This document shows, one piece after another, positions 26,029 to 34,694 of a stretch of DNA of 64,000 nucleotides. Within the stretch, counting starts at the first letter, position 1, and the number at the start of each line of letters is the position of its first letter. The translations under genes and the position numbers were made by a program. Under the pieces are notes generated by a model. That model did no database searches. It saw only the letters and a program-made list of their open reading frames with translations, and was not told the origin of the DNA. Source of the DNA: an uncultured Bacteroidales bacterium (GTDB lineage: Bacteria; Bacteroidota; Bacteroidia; Bacteroidales; UBA932); contig UQMB01000007.1 in assembly GCA_900541925.1 (NCBI GenBank), positions 56,358-120,357 of the forward strand, in the 5' to 3' direction.

Positions 26029-28170
26029 CTACTGCTGTTTGAAGCCATAGCCATTCTTGAATCCTCCGGTAGAGAGCACGTTAGGGGTGAACGGCACCAG
26101 ATAGATAGGCGCACTCACATAGTCGTAGTCATAGAAGAGGTAGTCAAGGTACTCCTTCTCGTACTTCACGAGGTCGGAGCCCCACGCCTTCTTGGCATAA
26201 CCGTCCTTCTCAAGCGCGGAAGCATCAGCGACCGGCTTGAAGAGTCCCTCGATGGCGAGGTTGGTCTTGTCGCCGGCAGAAGGGAACTTGCTTGAGCCTG
26301 CATTGTCGGCCACGGCCTTCCAGTCGTCGTTCTGGCCTCTCCAGCCCGGGAAGAGCACAGGATCGGACTCATCGGTGCACTGGGCGGTCAGACGATAGCC
26401 ATACTTCGACTTGGCATCGACGGTCTTGACCCAAACCTCTTTGGAGATGGTGTTGCCGTTAGGGAAGGTATAGCTGCCGTTTGCCTTGAGCCCGGCGATC
26501 ATGGCAGCGGTCATCTCTTTGATGTTCTTGATCGCCTCAGGAAGGAAACCTGAGCGGATGAGTGTCCAGCGGCGGTCACCCTCACCGGCGTACTCGAAAC
26601 CGCGTTCCTCGATGACGGCGCGGAGAACACTTCCGCACTTCGCGATGAATGCATCCGTACCGGCCTCACCGGCAGGGAATGAACGCTCGCGCACCTTGTT
26701 GAGGTACTGCTTGGCGGTAGCCTCATCTCCGAGAGCCGCGCAGACCTCCGCGTATCCGAGGTAAATCTCGGCAAGACGCATGTACGGTCCGTTGATGCCG
26801 GACTGGCGCGACTTGACGACATATGGCTTGGCCATACGGTTCTCGTCGAACTTGTTGAGAGAAAGTCCGCCTCCGGAAGCCTTGGAGTTAGGCACGAACG
26901 GGATGAGGACCTCAGCGCCCTTGCCGTCGGAACCGGTGGCCGTGACGGCAACGTCGCGGCGCATGTCCTTAGGATCGAACATACCATAATAGTATGCCGG
27001 ATTGATGCGGGCCTGACCGTAATTCTTGCAAGGGAAGGCCCAGCTGCCGCCGCCATTTGAAGGACGGCCGGAAGAGTAAGGGCGCTCGTTGCTGGAGCCC
27101 TGGGTCATGGCATACTCGTAGATGGACTCGTCGGCATACTCAAGATCGTTGAGCTGCTGGAAGAAGTACTGGTAAGGGTTGTTGTAAACCCTCTTCTCCT
27201 CGTTCTTGCGGGGATCGGTGTCGTGCCATACGGCAGAGCCGGAGTTGGCGATGACTTCCTTATAATACTTGGCGGCCTTCTCGTAGAATGTCTTCCAGTC
27301 GCTGCGGCGTCCATAGACGGCGTTGTCCGCATTCTTGTTAGGCTGGCCCTTGGTCTCGAAAGAGAGGACCTTGCCGTCAGCGCCCTTGTAGAAGTCCGCG
27401 CCGAGATCCGCACGACGGGTCTGGTATCCGCCGGCATCAAGGCAGAGACGTCCGATGAGGCCCTGCGCGAAGGTCTTGGAGAACTTGTTCTTGGCGACAT
27501 CGCCAACAGGCCTCATAAGAGGAATGACCCTCTCAAGATCAGCGATCACGCACTCGTAGACAGAATCGCGAGGGGCGAGTCCGCCGGCGGCGACACCTGC
27601 CTTGACAGAATAAGGCACGTCACCATGGTACTTGAGAAGCTCGCGGTAAGCCACGGCCCTGGCGCAGATCGCCTCCCCGTAGAGCTGACCGAGGTCAGAA
27701 GGCGCAGCTGAGGATATCATCGCATCATAGTCATCCATGGACTCGATGGCCCCGATCACGGCATTGGCCTCGCCGACCACGTCGAAGAGCATATTATATG
27801 CACCGCTGGCGTTGTCCTTGAGGTAGGTGGTAAGACCGTATTCGGAAGTAAATGCACCGTTCTGGTAGAGACACTCCATCCAGTGGCGTCCAGGCTGGTT
27901 GGAGAATGCCTCCGGGTGGCGCTCGATGTCCGAACCGGCGACATCGAGGGCATAGAAGAGTCCGGCGGCGAACACCTGGTTGTTGCAGACGCTTCTCCAG
28001 GACTCATACACGCCGTACATGGAGGCGTTGGCGGTCTCCATGTTGGAGAACACGAAGCCTGCGTCAACCGTTGACGGAGATGTCGGGTTGAGGAACTTCT
28101 CCGTGTCACAGGCGGTCAGGACAAGGCTGGCCGCAGCGCAGACAGAAAGAATATTGAATATCTTTTTCAT
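26029..28170 (-). CDS. SusD-family surface glycan-binding lipoprotein (pair B)
   Basis: Partner lipoprotein of SusC-B. Lipobox LTAC at residues 18-21, followed by DTEKFLNPTSPSTV. The central LYGEAICARAVAYRELLKYHGDVPYS helix pair and the C-terminal RLAEIYLGYAEVCAALGDEATAKQYLNKVRERSF block are classical SusD/RagB features. At 713 residues it is one of the longer members, like SusD-A. It begins 17 bp after the SusC-B stop, and the pair has no enzyme gene attached; it may import for the enzymes of operon A. Confidence 0.93.
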   Translation of the reverse strand: MKKIFNILSVCAAASLVLTACDTEKFLNPTSPSTVDAGFVFSNMETANASMYGVYESWRSVCNNQVFAAGLFYALDVAGSDIERHPEAFSNQPGRHWMECLYQNGAFTSEYGLTTYLKDNASGAYNMLFDVVGEANAVIGAIESMDDYDAMISSAAPSDLGQLYGEAICARAVAYRELLKYHGDVPYSVKAGVAAGGLAPRDSVYECVIADLERVIPLMRPVGDVAKNKFSKTFAQGLIGRLCLDAGGYQTRRADLGADFYKGADGKVLSFETKGQPNKNADNAVYGRRSDWKTFYEKAAKYYKEVIANSGSAVWHDTDPRKNEEKRVYNNPYQYFFQQLNDLEYADESIYEYAMTQGSSNERPYSSGRPSNGGGSWAFPCKNYGQARINPAYYYGMFDPKDMRRDVAVTATGSDGKGAEVLIPFVPNSKASGGGLSLNKFDENRMAKPYVVKSRQSGINGPYMRLAEIYLGYAEVCAALGDEATAKQYLNKVRERSFPAGEAGTDAFIAKCGSVLRAVIEERGFEYAGEGDRRWTLIRSGFLPEAIKNIKEMTAAMIAGLKANGSYTFPNGNTISKEVWVKTVDAKSKYGYRLTAQCTDESDPVLFPGWRGQNDDWKAVADNAGSSKFPSAGDKTNLAIEGLFKPVADASALEKDGYAKKAWGSDLVKYEKEYLDYLFYDYDYVSAPIYLVPFTPNVLSTGGFKNGYGFKQQ

Positions 28171-28187
28171 TTATGATATCTCCTTAA

Positions 28188-31100
28188 TTAAAATGATACG
28201 TTGAGACCGAAAGTGAAGCTCCTTGCCTGCGGATATGAGTTGTAGTCATAGTAAGGGGTCGGGAAGCCGTCACCACCTGCGTTGAGGTTGGTGTTCACGT
28301 CCGGATCGATACCGGAGTAGCTGTTGAGGCAGAAGAGGTTGCCGACAGTCGCATAGACGCGGAGGTTCTGCACGGAAATCTTCTCCATCCACTTCTTAGG
28401 GAAGGTGTATCCGAGTGTGAGGGTGTGCAGACGCAGATATGAGCCGTTCTCGATGAACTCGGAAGACGTGATACCGTACTCTGAGTAAGGAATGGCATGC
28501 TTCGCGTTCGCGTTGAGGGCGGCGAGTTCAGAAGGATCCGTCACCAGATAGAGCGCTCCGTCAGGCTTCACGCCGTAGGCCTTCCAGCAGTCGTTCACAT
28601 AAGCGAGACGGTTCTCGCCGAGCTGGTTGTCCTTGTTACCCATCATTGAATGCATGGCGTTGGCGTTGTATACCTTGCCGCCGAGAGCATAGGTGAATCC
28701 GAGAGAGAAGTCGAAACCCTTGTAGTTGCCGAAGATGTTGAAACCGCCGGTGTGCTTAGGCACCATCTCACCGATCACATCCACGTCGTCATCGTCGATG
28801 AAGCCGTTTCCGTTGACATCCTTGAACTTGGCTGCGCCAGGGAATGCCGTCTGTCCGTCAGGGACGAGAGCCTTGATGCCTTCCGGATAGTTCACTACGG
28901 AACCCTTGAAATCAGGGACACCTGTCTTGAGGACATACTTGCCGTCAACGAAGTTGAAGTCGTCGATGGTGTAGAATCCCTCTGAGACATAACCGGACAC
29001 GATACCGAGAGGCATGCCCTCGCGGATGATGTAGTCGTACTGAGGCTTGCGCATCGTGGATCCCCAGTTGGTGTGGGAGTCGGCGTTGACCCCGTCAGGA
29101 AGATCCTCGACCATGTTCTTGTTGTAAGAATAGGTGACATTGGCTGAGAGGCTGAAGTCGCGCTTGCTGATGATTTCACCGGCGAGGGAGAGTTCAAGAC
29201 CCTTGTTGGAGGTAAGCCCGACATTCTGGAACTGGTAGGTGTAGCCTGATGAAGGGTCGCAAGGGATCTTCATGAGGATGTCGCGGGTATTGTTCCAGTA
29301 GAAATCCACAGTACCGCGTACACGGCTCTTGAGGAAGCTGAAGTCGAGACCGAGGTTGCGGGAAATGGTGGTCTCCCACTTGAGATCAGGGTTGCTGAGC
29401 GTGTCGCCAGGGACATAAGAGGTCTGCTTCACGCCGTCAACGGTGATGACCTTGGTGGTCCAGGTCTCCTTCCAGAGAGAAGGGTCGATGTTGTCGGAAC
29501 CTGACGCACCGTAAGAGAAGCGGAGCTTGAGGTCGTCGAGCCAGCTCTTCGTGCCTTCCATAAATGACTCGTCAGATATACGCCATGCGGCAGACGCTGC
29601 AGGGAAGTATCCCCAATGGTTGTTAGGGGCGAACTTGGACGAGCCGTCCGCACGGAGGGACGCAGAGAAAAGATAACGTCCCTTGTATGAGTAGTTTGCA
29701 CGGCCGAACCATGAGAGAGTGTTGCTCGGGATGGCAATCACGTTGGAGAAAGTGTCCTCCTTGGCTCCGGTGGAGTTGACACCGGTCATGTCAAGCATGC
29801 CGAACGCCTGGTCCATCGTGAACGCGCTAGGATAGTATTTACCGGTGATCTTGGTCGTGGTGGACTCGGAATTGAGCACCTCGTTACCGGCGAGGATGGT
29901 GGCGCTGTGGTCGGTGTTGGCGAACGGAATCGTGTAGCTGAGGGTGGTGGTCCAGCGGTAGCCGCTGCCCACGCCTCTGGTGAGGGTGGCTGTCTTGTAG
30001 CCGCTGCCGCTCGGGTGACCGTTGTCCCAGTACTTGGACTCGTTCCAGCTGCGGTTGACACCGAGCTCGGACTTGGCCACGAGGCCCTTGATCGGATTCC
30101 AGGTCAGGCCGACATTCGCGCGGAGGCGGGTGCGGGTGCTGACGTTGTCGAAGTTGTTGAGCACGTCAACCGGGTTGTACATGTCCTCGACACTGCTTGA
30201 GCCGTTGCCGAAGTGGGTAGGGTTGCCGTCTCCGAGAGGGTTGTCGATAGGGCGGTATGAGTAGGCTGACGTGGCCCAGTCGAACCTCGTTCCGAGAATC
30301 TCCATCTCCGTGTAGCGGAGGTCCATGTCGAACTGGAGCTGCTTGGTGATCTTCTGGGAGAGCTTGGCGTTGGCGCCGAACCTCTCGAAGCCTGACTTCA
30401 TACGGATACCGTCATCGTTGAGGTAGTTGACAGACACGAAGTACTTGGTGTCCGCAGTACCGCCGCTGACAGAAAGGTCGTGGTTCCAGGTGTTTGCGCC
30501 CTTCATCACGTCGTCGATGTAGTTGTGGGCGGTGACTCCGCGGTACTTCTCAAGATTGTTGCCGTATGCCGGGCCGAGACCGAAGTACCGTGCGACTCCG
30601 TCACCGTAGGAGGCGCCGTAGGCGGTACCATAAGACCAGTTCCAGAGAACGTACTCGTAGGCGTCCATTACCGGGAGGGTCTTAGGGTTCTCCTTATACT
30701 GATAGTACATGCCGTAGCGGACCTGCGCCTTGCCCTCGGAACCGCCTTTGGTGGTGATGAGGATAACGCCGTTGGCGCCACGGGCACCGTAGATGGCCGT
30801 GGAAGCCGCATCCTTGAGGACGTCGATGGACTCGATATTGTCTGCAGGGATATCATCGATGGTGCCGACCTGCACTCCGTCAACGATGTAGAGAGGGTCG
30901 TTGGACTGGCTGATGGAGCCGCCACCGCGCACGCGGATGGTGGAAGATCCGCCAGGACGGCCGTCCTGAGACATCACGTTGACACCTGCGAGCTTGCCCT
31001 GAAGAGCCTGTGACACAGAAGCCACAGGGACCTTGGCTATATCCTTGCCGGTCACGGATGACACTGATCCCGTGAGGTCGCGCCTCTTGACGGTCTGGTA

Positions 31101-31436
31101 GCCGATAACGACCACGTCATCAAGGAAGACTGAACTCTCCTCGAGTACAAAGTCATAGACATTCTTGCCGGATGTGACCCTTGCGGAAGCGTCGGTATAA
31201 CCGACACACGAGGCCACGAGAGTGGAGTTTGCAGGAACGGACAGGGTCCAGTTGCCGTCGACGTCAGTCATGGATCCGGTGGTTGTACCGGACACGACCA
31301 CATAGGCGCCGATAACCGGCTCGCCCTTGGCGTCCTTGACAGTTCCTGATACATTCTGCTGCGCAAAAGCCGAGACACCCGCGAATACAAGGGCGACAGC
31401 CGCAAGCACAGCTTTTCTAAGATGAACCTTCATCAT
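28188..31436 (-). CDS. SusC-family TonB-dependent outer-membrane glycan transporter (pair B)
   Basis: Beta-barrel importer. Signal peptide, carboxypeptidase-like domain (QNVSGTVKDAKGEPVIGAYVVV), TonB-box region DDVVVIGYQTVKRRDLTGSV, plug motif STAIYGARGANGVILITTK and a barrel ending SFTFGLNVSF. I start it at the ATG 31436 (MMKVHLRKAVLAAVALVFAGVSAFAQ); the longer form would begin at a non-ATG codon and put unrelated residues before the signal peptide. Operon B contains only this gene and SusD-B. It is closely similar to SusC-A through the first 200 residues. Confidence 0.95.
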   Translation of the reverse strand: MMKVHLRKAVLAAVALVFAGVSAFAQQNVSGTVKDAKGEPVIGAYVVVSGTTTGSMTDVDGNWTLSVPANSTLVASCVGYTDASARVTSGKNVYDFVLEESSVFLDDVVVIGYQTVKRRDLTGSVSSVTGKDIAKVPVASVSQALQGKLAGVNVMSQDGRPGGSSTIRVRGGGSISQSNDPLYIVDGVQVGTIDDIPADNIESIDVLKDAASTAIYGARGANGVILITTKGGSEGKAQVRYGMYYQYKENPKTLPVMDAYEYVLWNWSYGTAYGASYGDGVARYFGLGPAYGNNLEKYRGVTAHNYIDDVMKGANTWNHDLSVSGGTADTKYFVSVNYLNDDGIRMKSGFERFGANAKLSQKITKQLQFDMDLRYTEMEILGTRFDWATSAYSYRPIDNPLGDGNPTHFGNGSSSVEDMYNPVDVLNNFDNVSTRTRLRANVGLTWNPIKGLVAKSELGVNRSWNESKYWDNGHPSGSGYKTATLTRGVGSGYRWTTTLSYTIPFANTDHSATILAGNEVLNSESTTTKITGKYYPSAFTMDQAFGMLDMTGVNSTGAKEDTFSNVIAIPSNTLSWFGRANYSYKGRYLFSASLRADGSSKFAPNNHWGYFPAASAAWRISDESFMEGTKSWLDDLKLRFSYGASGSDNIDPSLWKETWTTKVITVDGVKQTSYVPGDTLSNPDLKWETTISRNLGLDFSFLKSRVRGTVDFYWNNTRDILMKIPCDPSSGYTYQFQNVGLTSNKGLELSLAGEIISKRDFSLSANVTYSYNKNMVEDLPDGVNADSHTNWGSTMRKPQYDYIIREGMPLGIVSGYVSEGFYTIDDFNFVDGKYVLKTGVPDFKGSVVNYPEGIKALVPDGQTAFPGAAKFKDVNGNGFIDDDDVDVIGEMVPKHTGGFNIFGNYKGFDFSLGFTYALGGKVYNANAMHSMMGNKDNQLGENRLAYVNDCWKAYGVKPDGALYLVTDPSELAALNANAKHAIPYSEYGITSSEFIENGSYLRLHTLTLGYTFPKKWMEKISVQNLRVYATVGNLFCLNSYSGIDPDVNTNLNAGGDGFPTPYYDYNSYPQARSFTFGLNVSF

Positions 31437-31529
31437 AGGAATCACTGTAAAAATGGTTAAACAAATTAAATGGTTGAACAAAACTTGTTATTTAGTTTTG
31501 TGTTATTTTCGTTTATAGCGTACAAGACG

Positions 31530-31537
31530 CAAATATA
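31530..31537 (-). promoter_or_regulatory. Putative -7 element of SusC-B
   Basis: Minus-strand TATATTTG matches TAnnTTTG, 93 bp before the chosen SusC-B start, inside an AT-rich stretch. Upstream sequence shows no TTG at the consensus distance. Confidence 0.42.
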
Positions 31538-31587
31538 AAAAATATTTACATAATTTCGCGGTTTCCATACAAATATTCTTAATTTTT

Positions 31588-31740
31588 AAAATGGCATAGG
31601 CAGGGCGGGGATGGGGCTTTAAGAACAGCGCTTAGCGGGGCGGGCTCTAAGAATAGCGCATAGACGGGGCGGGCGGATGGCCTCAAAATAGCATAGGTGG
31701 GACCGGTGGCTTCAAAATAGCATAGGGCGGAGGGGCCCGC
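31588..31740. repeat. Degenerate short tandem repeat (family a), about five 25-36-bp units
   Basis: Units begin with AATAGCATAGG-like sequence (AAAATGGCATAGG, AACAGCGCTTAGCGG, AATAGCGCATAGACGG, AATAGCATAGGTGGG, AATAGCATAGGGCGG) followed by a G-rich tail. It opens the 1.77-kb gene-free gap 31437-33209. Unit length varies and the units are not multiples of three, so coding is unlikely. Confidence 0.6.
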
Positions 31741-31760
31741 TGATTCCGGTATGACTGGTG

Positions 31761-31858
31761 TGATTCCCGTGCGCGCCAGGCCCGGCCACCCAAGTGCTTT
31801 TCCCGTGCGCACCAGACTCGGCCGCCCAAGTGTTTTTCCCGTGCGCACCAGACCCCTT
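31761..31858. repeat. Tandem repeat (family b), three units of about 37 bp
   Basis: Each unit contains TCCCGTGCGCRCCAG followed by CGGCC-CCCAAGTG-TTT; the third unit is cut short. A reverse-complement piece (CTGGTGCGCACGG) occurs again at about 31907-31919, so the family also exists in inverted orientation. Confidence 0.6.
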
Positions 31859-31918
31859 TCTACGCACGTGGGCTTCTGAAAATCATCGCGGTGAGTGAAA
31901 ACGCCCCTGGTGCGCACG

Positions 31919-32056
31919 GCGATGTTCCACGCACAGGCGGATGTTCCACGCGTCGGCGGAGGTCCCACGCGTCGGTAATGTTCCACGGACGGGGCGCCGT
32001 TGTACAGGCGGAAGCTCTCCTCGTATTGCTCGTGTCGGCAAATGTTCCACGGTCAG
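31919..32056. repeat. Repeat family c: five copies of a GATGTTCCACG-type motif
   Basis: ATGTTCCACG or GGTCCCACG appears at about 31922, 31941, 31960, 31979 and 32042, the first four 19 bp apart and each followed by CRYRGGCGG-like sequence. It is unrelated to families a and b, which lie directly beside it. Confidence 0.6.
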
Positions 32057-32243
32057 GTTCGCCGACGAGGATTGTAATCAGCAACTTTGAATCCCCGAAT
32101 TTTCGCAAAGCTAATTCCCCGTTTTAAGGGCGCATCGGGAGCGGGCCGCCTCCTGCTCAACACAAAAGCATCGCAGGAGGCTGCCTGTTCCCGGGCGCCT
32201 GACGCCATAGTGCCGGACCAGGAGCCTGAGTCACACGACGCAG

Positions 32244-32460
32244 GTGTGAGCCGATTCGGCGAAAACGGCTCACACACCCAGCAGCGGCGGATGCCGCAGA
32301 GGGCTATGCGGGACAGGTGGACGGTCCAGGTAGCAGCAGAAATGCCGGAACAGGCTCACACTTGGAAGCGGCGGATGCCGCAGAGGGCCATGCGGGACAG
32401 GTGGACAGCCCAGGTAGCAGCGAATTCACCAAAAATGGCTAACACCTGATGGAGACGGAC
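32244..32460. repeat. 9-bp hairpin followed by an 84-bp tandem repeat (family d)
   Basis: A perfect inverted repeat GTGTGAGCC / GGCTCACAC (32244-32252 and 32267-32275) is followed by two long units that begin AGCGGCGGATGCCGCAGAGG at 32283 and 32367, an exact 84-bp spacing. Each unit is preceded by GGCTCACAC or GGCTMACAC, and a third partial start lies near 32435. Open frames here run on more than one strand with no recognisable protein, so I treat them as repeat shadows. Confidence 0.65.
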
Positions 32461-32647
32461 TTCAGCGATGAGCCCGGGTGGTTCTGTGACGGCGGTCCAC
32501 ACCGCGCCGTACAGAATCAGGGCTCCTATTGTACGGGACGTCCCCGCAGGACAGTGCGGTACAGAAAACGGCGTTGTGGTGTACGCAGCCCTCATTATGG
32601 CGCAGGAAAATTTGCCCCGTCCGTATCACAGAAAAGAAAGGCCGTTC

Positions 32648-33149
32648 TGGAAGTCCGCATCAGCGAACCGCCCGGGGCCGGGATTTTGCCCAGGCAAAAT
32701 TGGAAAGGCCCCTGAGCGCCGCAGGGGTCTCGGGGATATGCCCTGCACAAGGACACCGCCGAACGGCTCGACTAGCGAGTCCGCATCAGCGGACCGGCGC
32801 GGTCGCGGGACTTTGCTCAGGCAAAGTCGGAAAGCGACTCCCGGAGGGGCCGCACAAGCGGCGCGGCGGAGCGGCAGCGAGATGTCGCAGACATCGAAGC
32901 AGCGGAGACGCCCGGCGAAGGCTTGCCGAGCCGGCTTGCCCCTGAAAGGGGCTGTCACGAAGTGACTGGGGTTGAGATGGCGCGCTTGCGCAGCAAGCGC
33001 GGGGGGCCCGGGGATATGCCCCGCACAAGGACGCCACTGAATGGCTCGACTAGCGAGTCCGCATCAGCGGACCGGTGCGGTCGCGGGACTTTGCAATGCA
33101 AAGTCGGAAAGCGACTTGAGCGCCGCAGGGGCACGGGGATATGCCCCGT
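32648..33149. repeat. Hairpin mosaic: three copies of an X/Y hairpin unit around a run of GNA-loop hairpins
   Basis: Two alternating segments are repeated. X (about 32657, 32779 and 33057) contains GTCCGC-ATCA-GCGGAC and then GACTTTGC / GCAAAGTC. Y (about 32713, 33006 and 33117) contains GAGCGCCGCAGGGG, CGGGG-ATATG-CCCCG and CTCG-ACTAG-CGAG. Between X1 and Y1 lie consecutive perfect hairpins: GATGTC-GCA-GACATC (32881-32895), GCCCCT-GAA-AGGGGC (32938-32952), GTCAC-GAA-GTGAC (32954-32966) and GCGCTTGC-GCA-GCAAGCGC (32982-33000). In X0 the long stem reads ATTTTGC/GCAAAAT against ACTTTGC/GCAAAGT in X1 and X2, a paired change that keeps the stem. Frames across it give no known protein. It ends at the MFS terminator. 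Confidence 0.7.
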
Positions 33150-33182
33150 AAAAAAGGCCGGCCCCGCAGCGCGGGGTCGGCC
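33150..33182 (-). terminator. Terminator of the kdgK-eda-MFS operon
   Basis: Six A, then arms GGCCGGCCCCGC and GCGGGGTCGGCC around AGC, with one G-U pair, 27 bp past the MFS stop on its coding strand. Strong stem plus U tract is a standard intrinsic terminator. Confidence 0.85.
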
Positions 33183-33209
33183 TCTGAATTTCGCCGTCAC
33201 CGGCGGATA

Positions 33210-34682
33210 TTATTCAAGCACGATAGGCTTGTGCTTAGGCACAAGAGCCTTCATGATGCTCCATGCAAGCACATAAGCGATACCGCAGAAGCAGAACATG
33301 ATGAAGTAACCGCCCTGCTTGCCCTCGAAACCGAGGAAGGTGAACGCCGAGCCGAGTTCAGCAGTCTTGGTGAAGAGCAGACCGGCAGCCTTCTGGATGA
33401 AGAACGAACCGATACCGCCGGCCATACCGCCGATTCCTGTGATGGTGGCGATGGCGCTCTTAGGGAACATGTCACCGATGGTGCTGAAGAGGTTGGCGGA
33501 CCAGGCCTGATGTCCCGCACCGGCGAGGCCGATGAAAATAGCCGGCCACCACGCTGAATGCACGCCCATAGGCTGAGCGAACAGGGCGAAGAGCGGGAAG
33601 AATGCGAAGAGAAGCATCGCAAGCATACGGCCCGCATACGGATTCATGCCCTTCTTGTCCACGAACACGCGCGGGAGGTAGCCACCGAATATCGAGAGCA
33701 CCGTCACGATAGCGTAGAGAGTGGTGATGAGTGCGACACCCATACCTGATGATGAGGTATAGCCGAACTGGTCGGAGAAGTAGGCAGGAGCCCAGAACAG
33801 GAAGAACCACCACACACCGTCAGTGAAGAACTTGCCGGTGATGAAAGCCCAAGTCTGCTTGAAAGTGAAGCATTTCCAGAGAGAGATCTGCTTCTCGCCC
33901 TTCTTCTCGTCCTTGACCGCAGCAGCATTCTCGGCATCATCCTGATGGATGTACTCAAGCTCCGCGGCGTTGACATGCTTGCTCTTCTCAGGCTTCTCAT
34001 ACATGAACACCCAGAGAGCCATCCAGACATAGCCGATGGCACCGATGATGATGAAAGCCATCTCCCAGCCGCCGCCGATGCCCTTGTTCTTGAAATACTG
34101 GGCAAGAAGCGGAATCGTTGCAGGAGCGATGAGGGCACCTACGGAAGCGCCCGCATTGAATATGGAGGTCGCGAATGCGCGGTCCTTCTTAGGGAAATAC
34201 TCAGCGGTGGTCTTGATAGCTGCAGGGAAGTTGCCGGCCTCACCGAGGGCGAGCACGGCGCGCGCCGCTACAAAGAGCCATACACTTATAGAAGCTACCG
34301 CAAGAGCCGCGGCGGAACCGTTCTGCACAGCCTGCATCGCCTTGATGCTCTCAAAGCCGGCGATGTGGCATGTAGCCCATCCGCAGGCAGCATGAAGGCA
34401 GGCGCCGGTAGACCATACTCCAATGGCCCAGAGATAGCCCTTCTTCGTGCCCATCCAGTCCACGAACTTGCCGGCGAAAAGCATGCACACGGCATAGATG
34501 ATGGAGAAGATGGCGTTGATTGTACCATAATCGTTGTCTGTCCAGTGGAATTCAGGAGCGATGAAGTCCTTCCATGTAAGGGACAGCACCTGGCGGTCCA
34601 TGTAGTTGACGGTAGTCGCAAGGAAGAGCAACATCACCATCCACCAGCGCCAGTTGGTCATCAGTTTCTTCTGTGTTGACAT
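33210..34682 (-). CDS. MFS hexuronate transporter (ExuT-like, anion:cation symporter family)
   Basis: Inner-membrane carrier for galacturonate, glucuronate or their unsaturated products. The N-terminus RWWMVMLLFLATTVNYMDRQVLSL is characteristic of hexuronate-type transporters of the ACS branch of the MFS, followed by AGKFVDWMGTKKGY (loop 2-3 motif) and ALGEAGNFPAAIKTTAEYFPKKDRAFATSIFNAG in helices 4-5. About 12 hydrophobic segments and 490 residues fit, with a long central charged loop (EKSKHVNAAELEY, about 225-260). It is the third gene of kdgK-eda-MFS, 12 bp after eda, which supports uronate uptake over other substrates. Confidence 0.9.
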   Translation of the reverse strand: MSTQKKLMTNWRWWMVMLLFLATTVNYMDRQVLSLTWKDFIAPEFHWTDNDYGTINAIFSIIYAVCMLFAGKFVDWMGTKKGYLWAIGVWSTGACLHAACGWATCHIAGFESIKAMQAVQNGSAAALAVASISVWLFVAARAVLALGEAGNFPAAIKTTAEYFPKKDRAFATSIFNAGASVGALIAPATIPLLAQYFKNKGIGGGWEMAFIIIGAIGYVWMALWVFMYEKPEKSKHVNAAELEYIHQDDAENAAAVKDEKKGEKQISLWKCFTFKQTWAFITGKFFTDGVWWFFLFWAPAYFSDQFGYTSSSGMGVALITTLYAIVTVLSIFGGYLPRVFVDKKGMNPYAGRMLAMLLFAFFPLFALFAQPMGVHSAWWPAIFIGLAGAGHQAWSANLFSTIGDMFPKSAIATITGIGGMAGGIGSFFIQKAAGLLFTKTAELGSAFTFLGFEGKQGGYFIMFCFCGIAYVLAWSIMKALVPKHKPIVLE

Positions 34683-34694
34683 ATAAAAATGAGA

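Noticed and set aside
32468..32965. 165-codon frame in the repeat region between PUL B and the MFS gene
   Set aside because: It crosses several hairpin units, competes with frames on both strands, and its residues match nothing recognisable.
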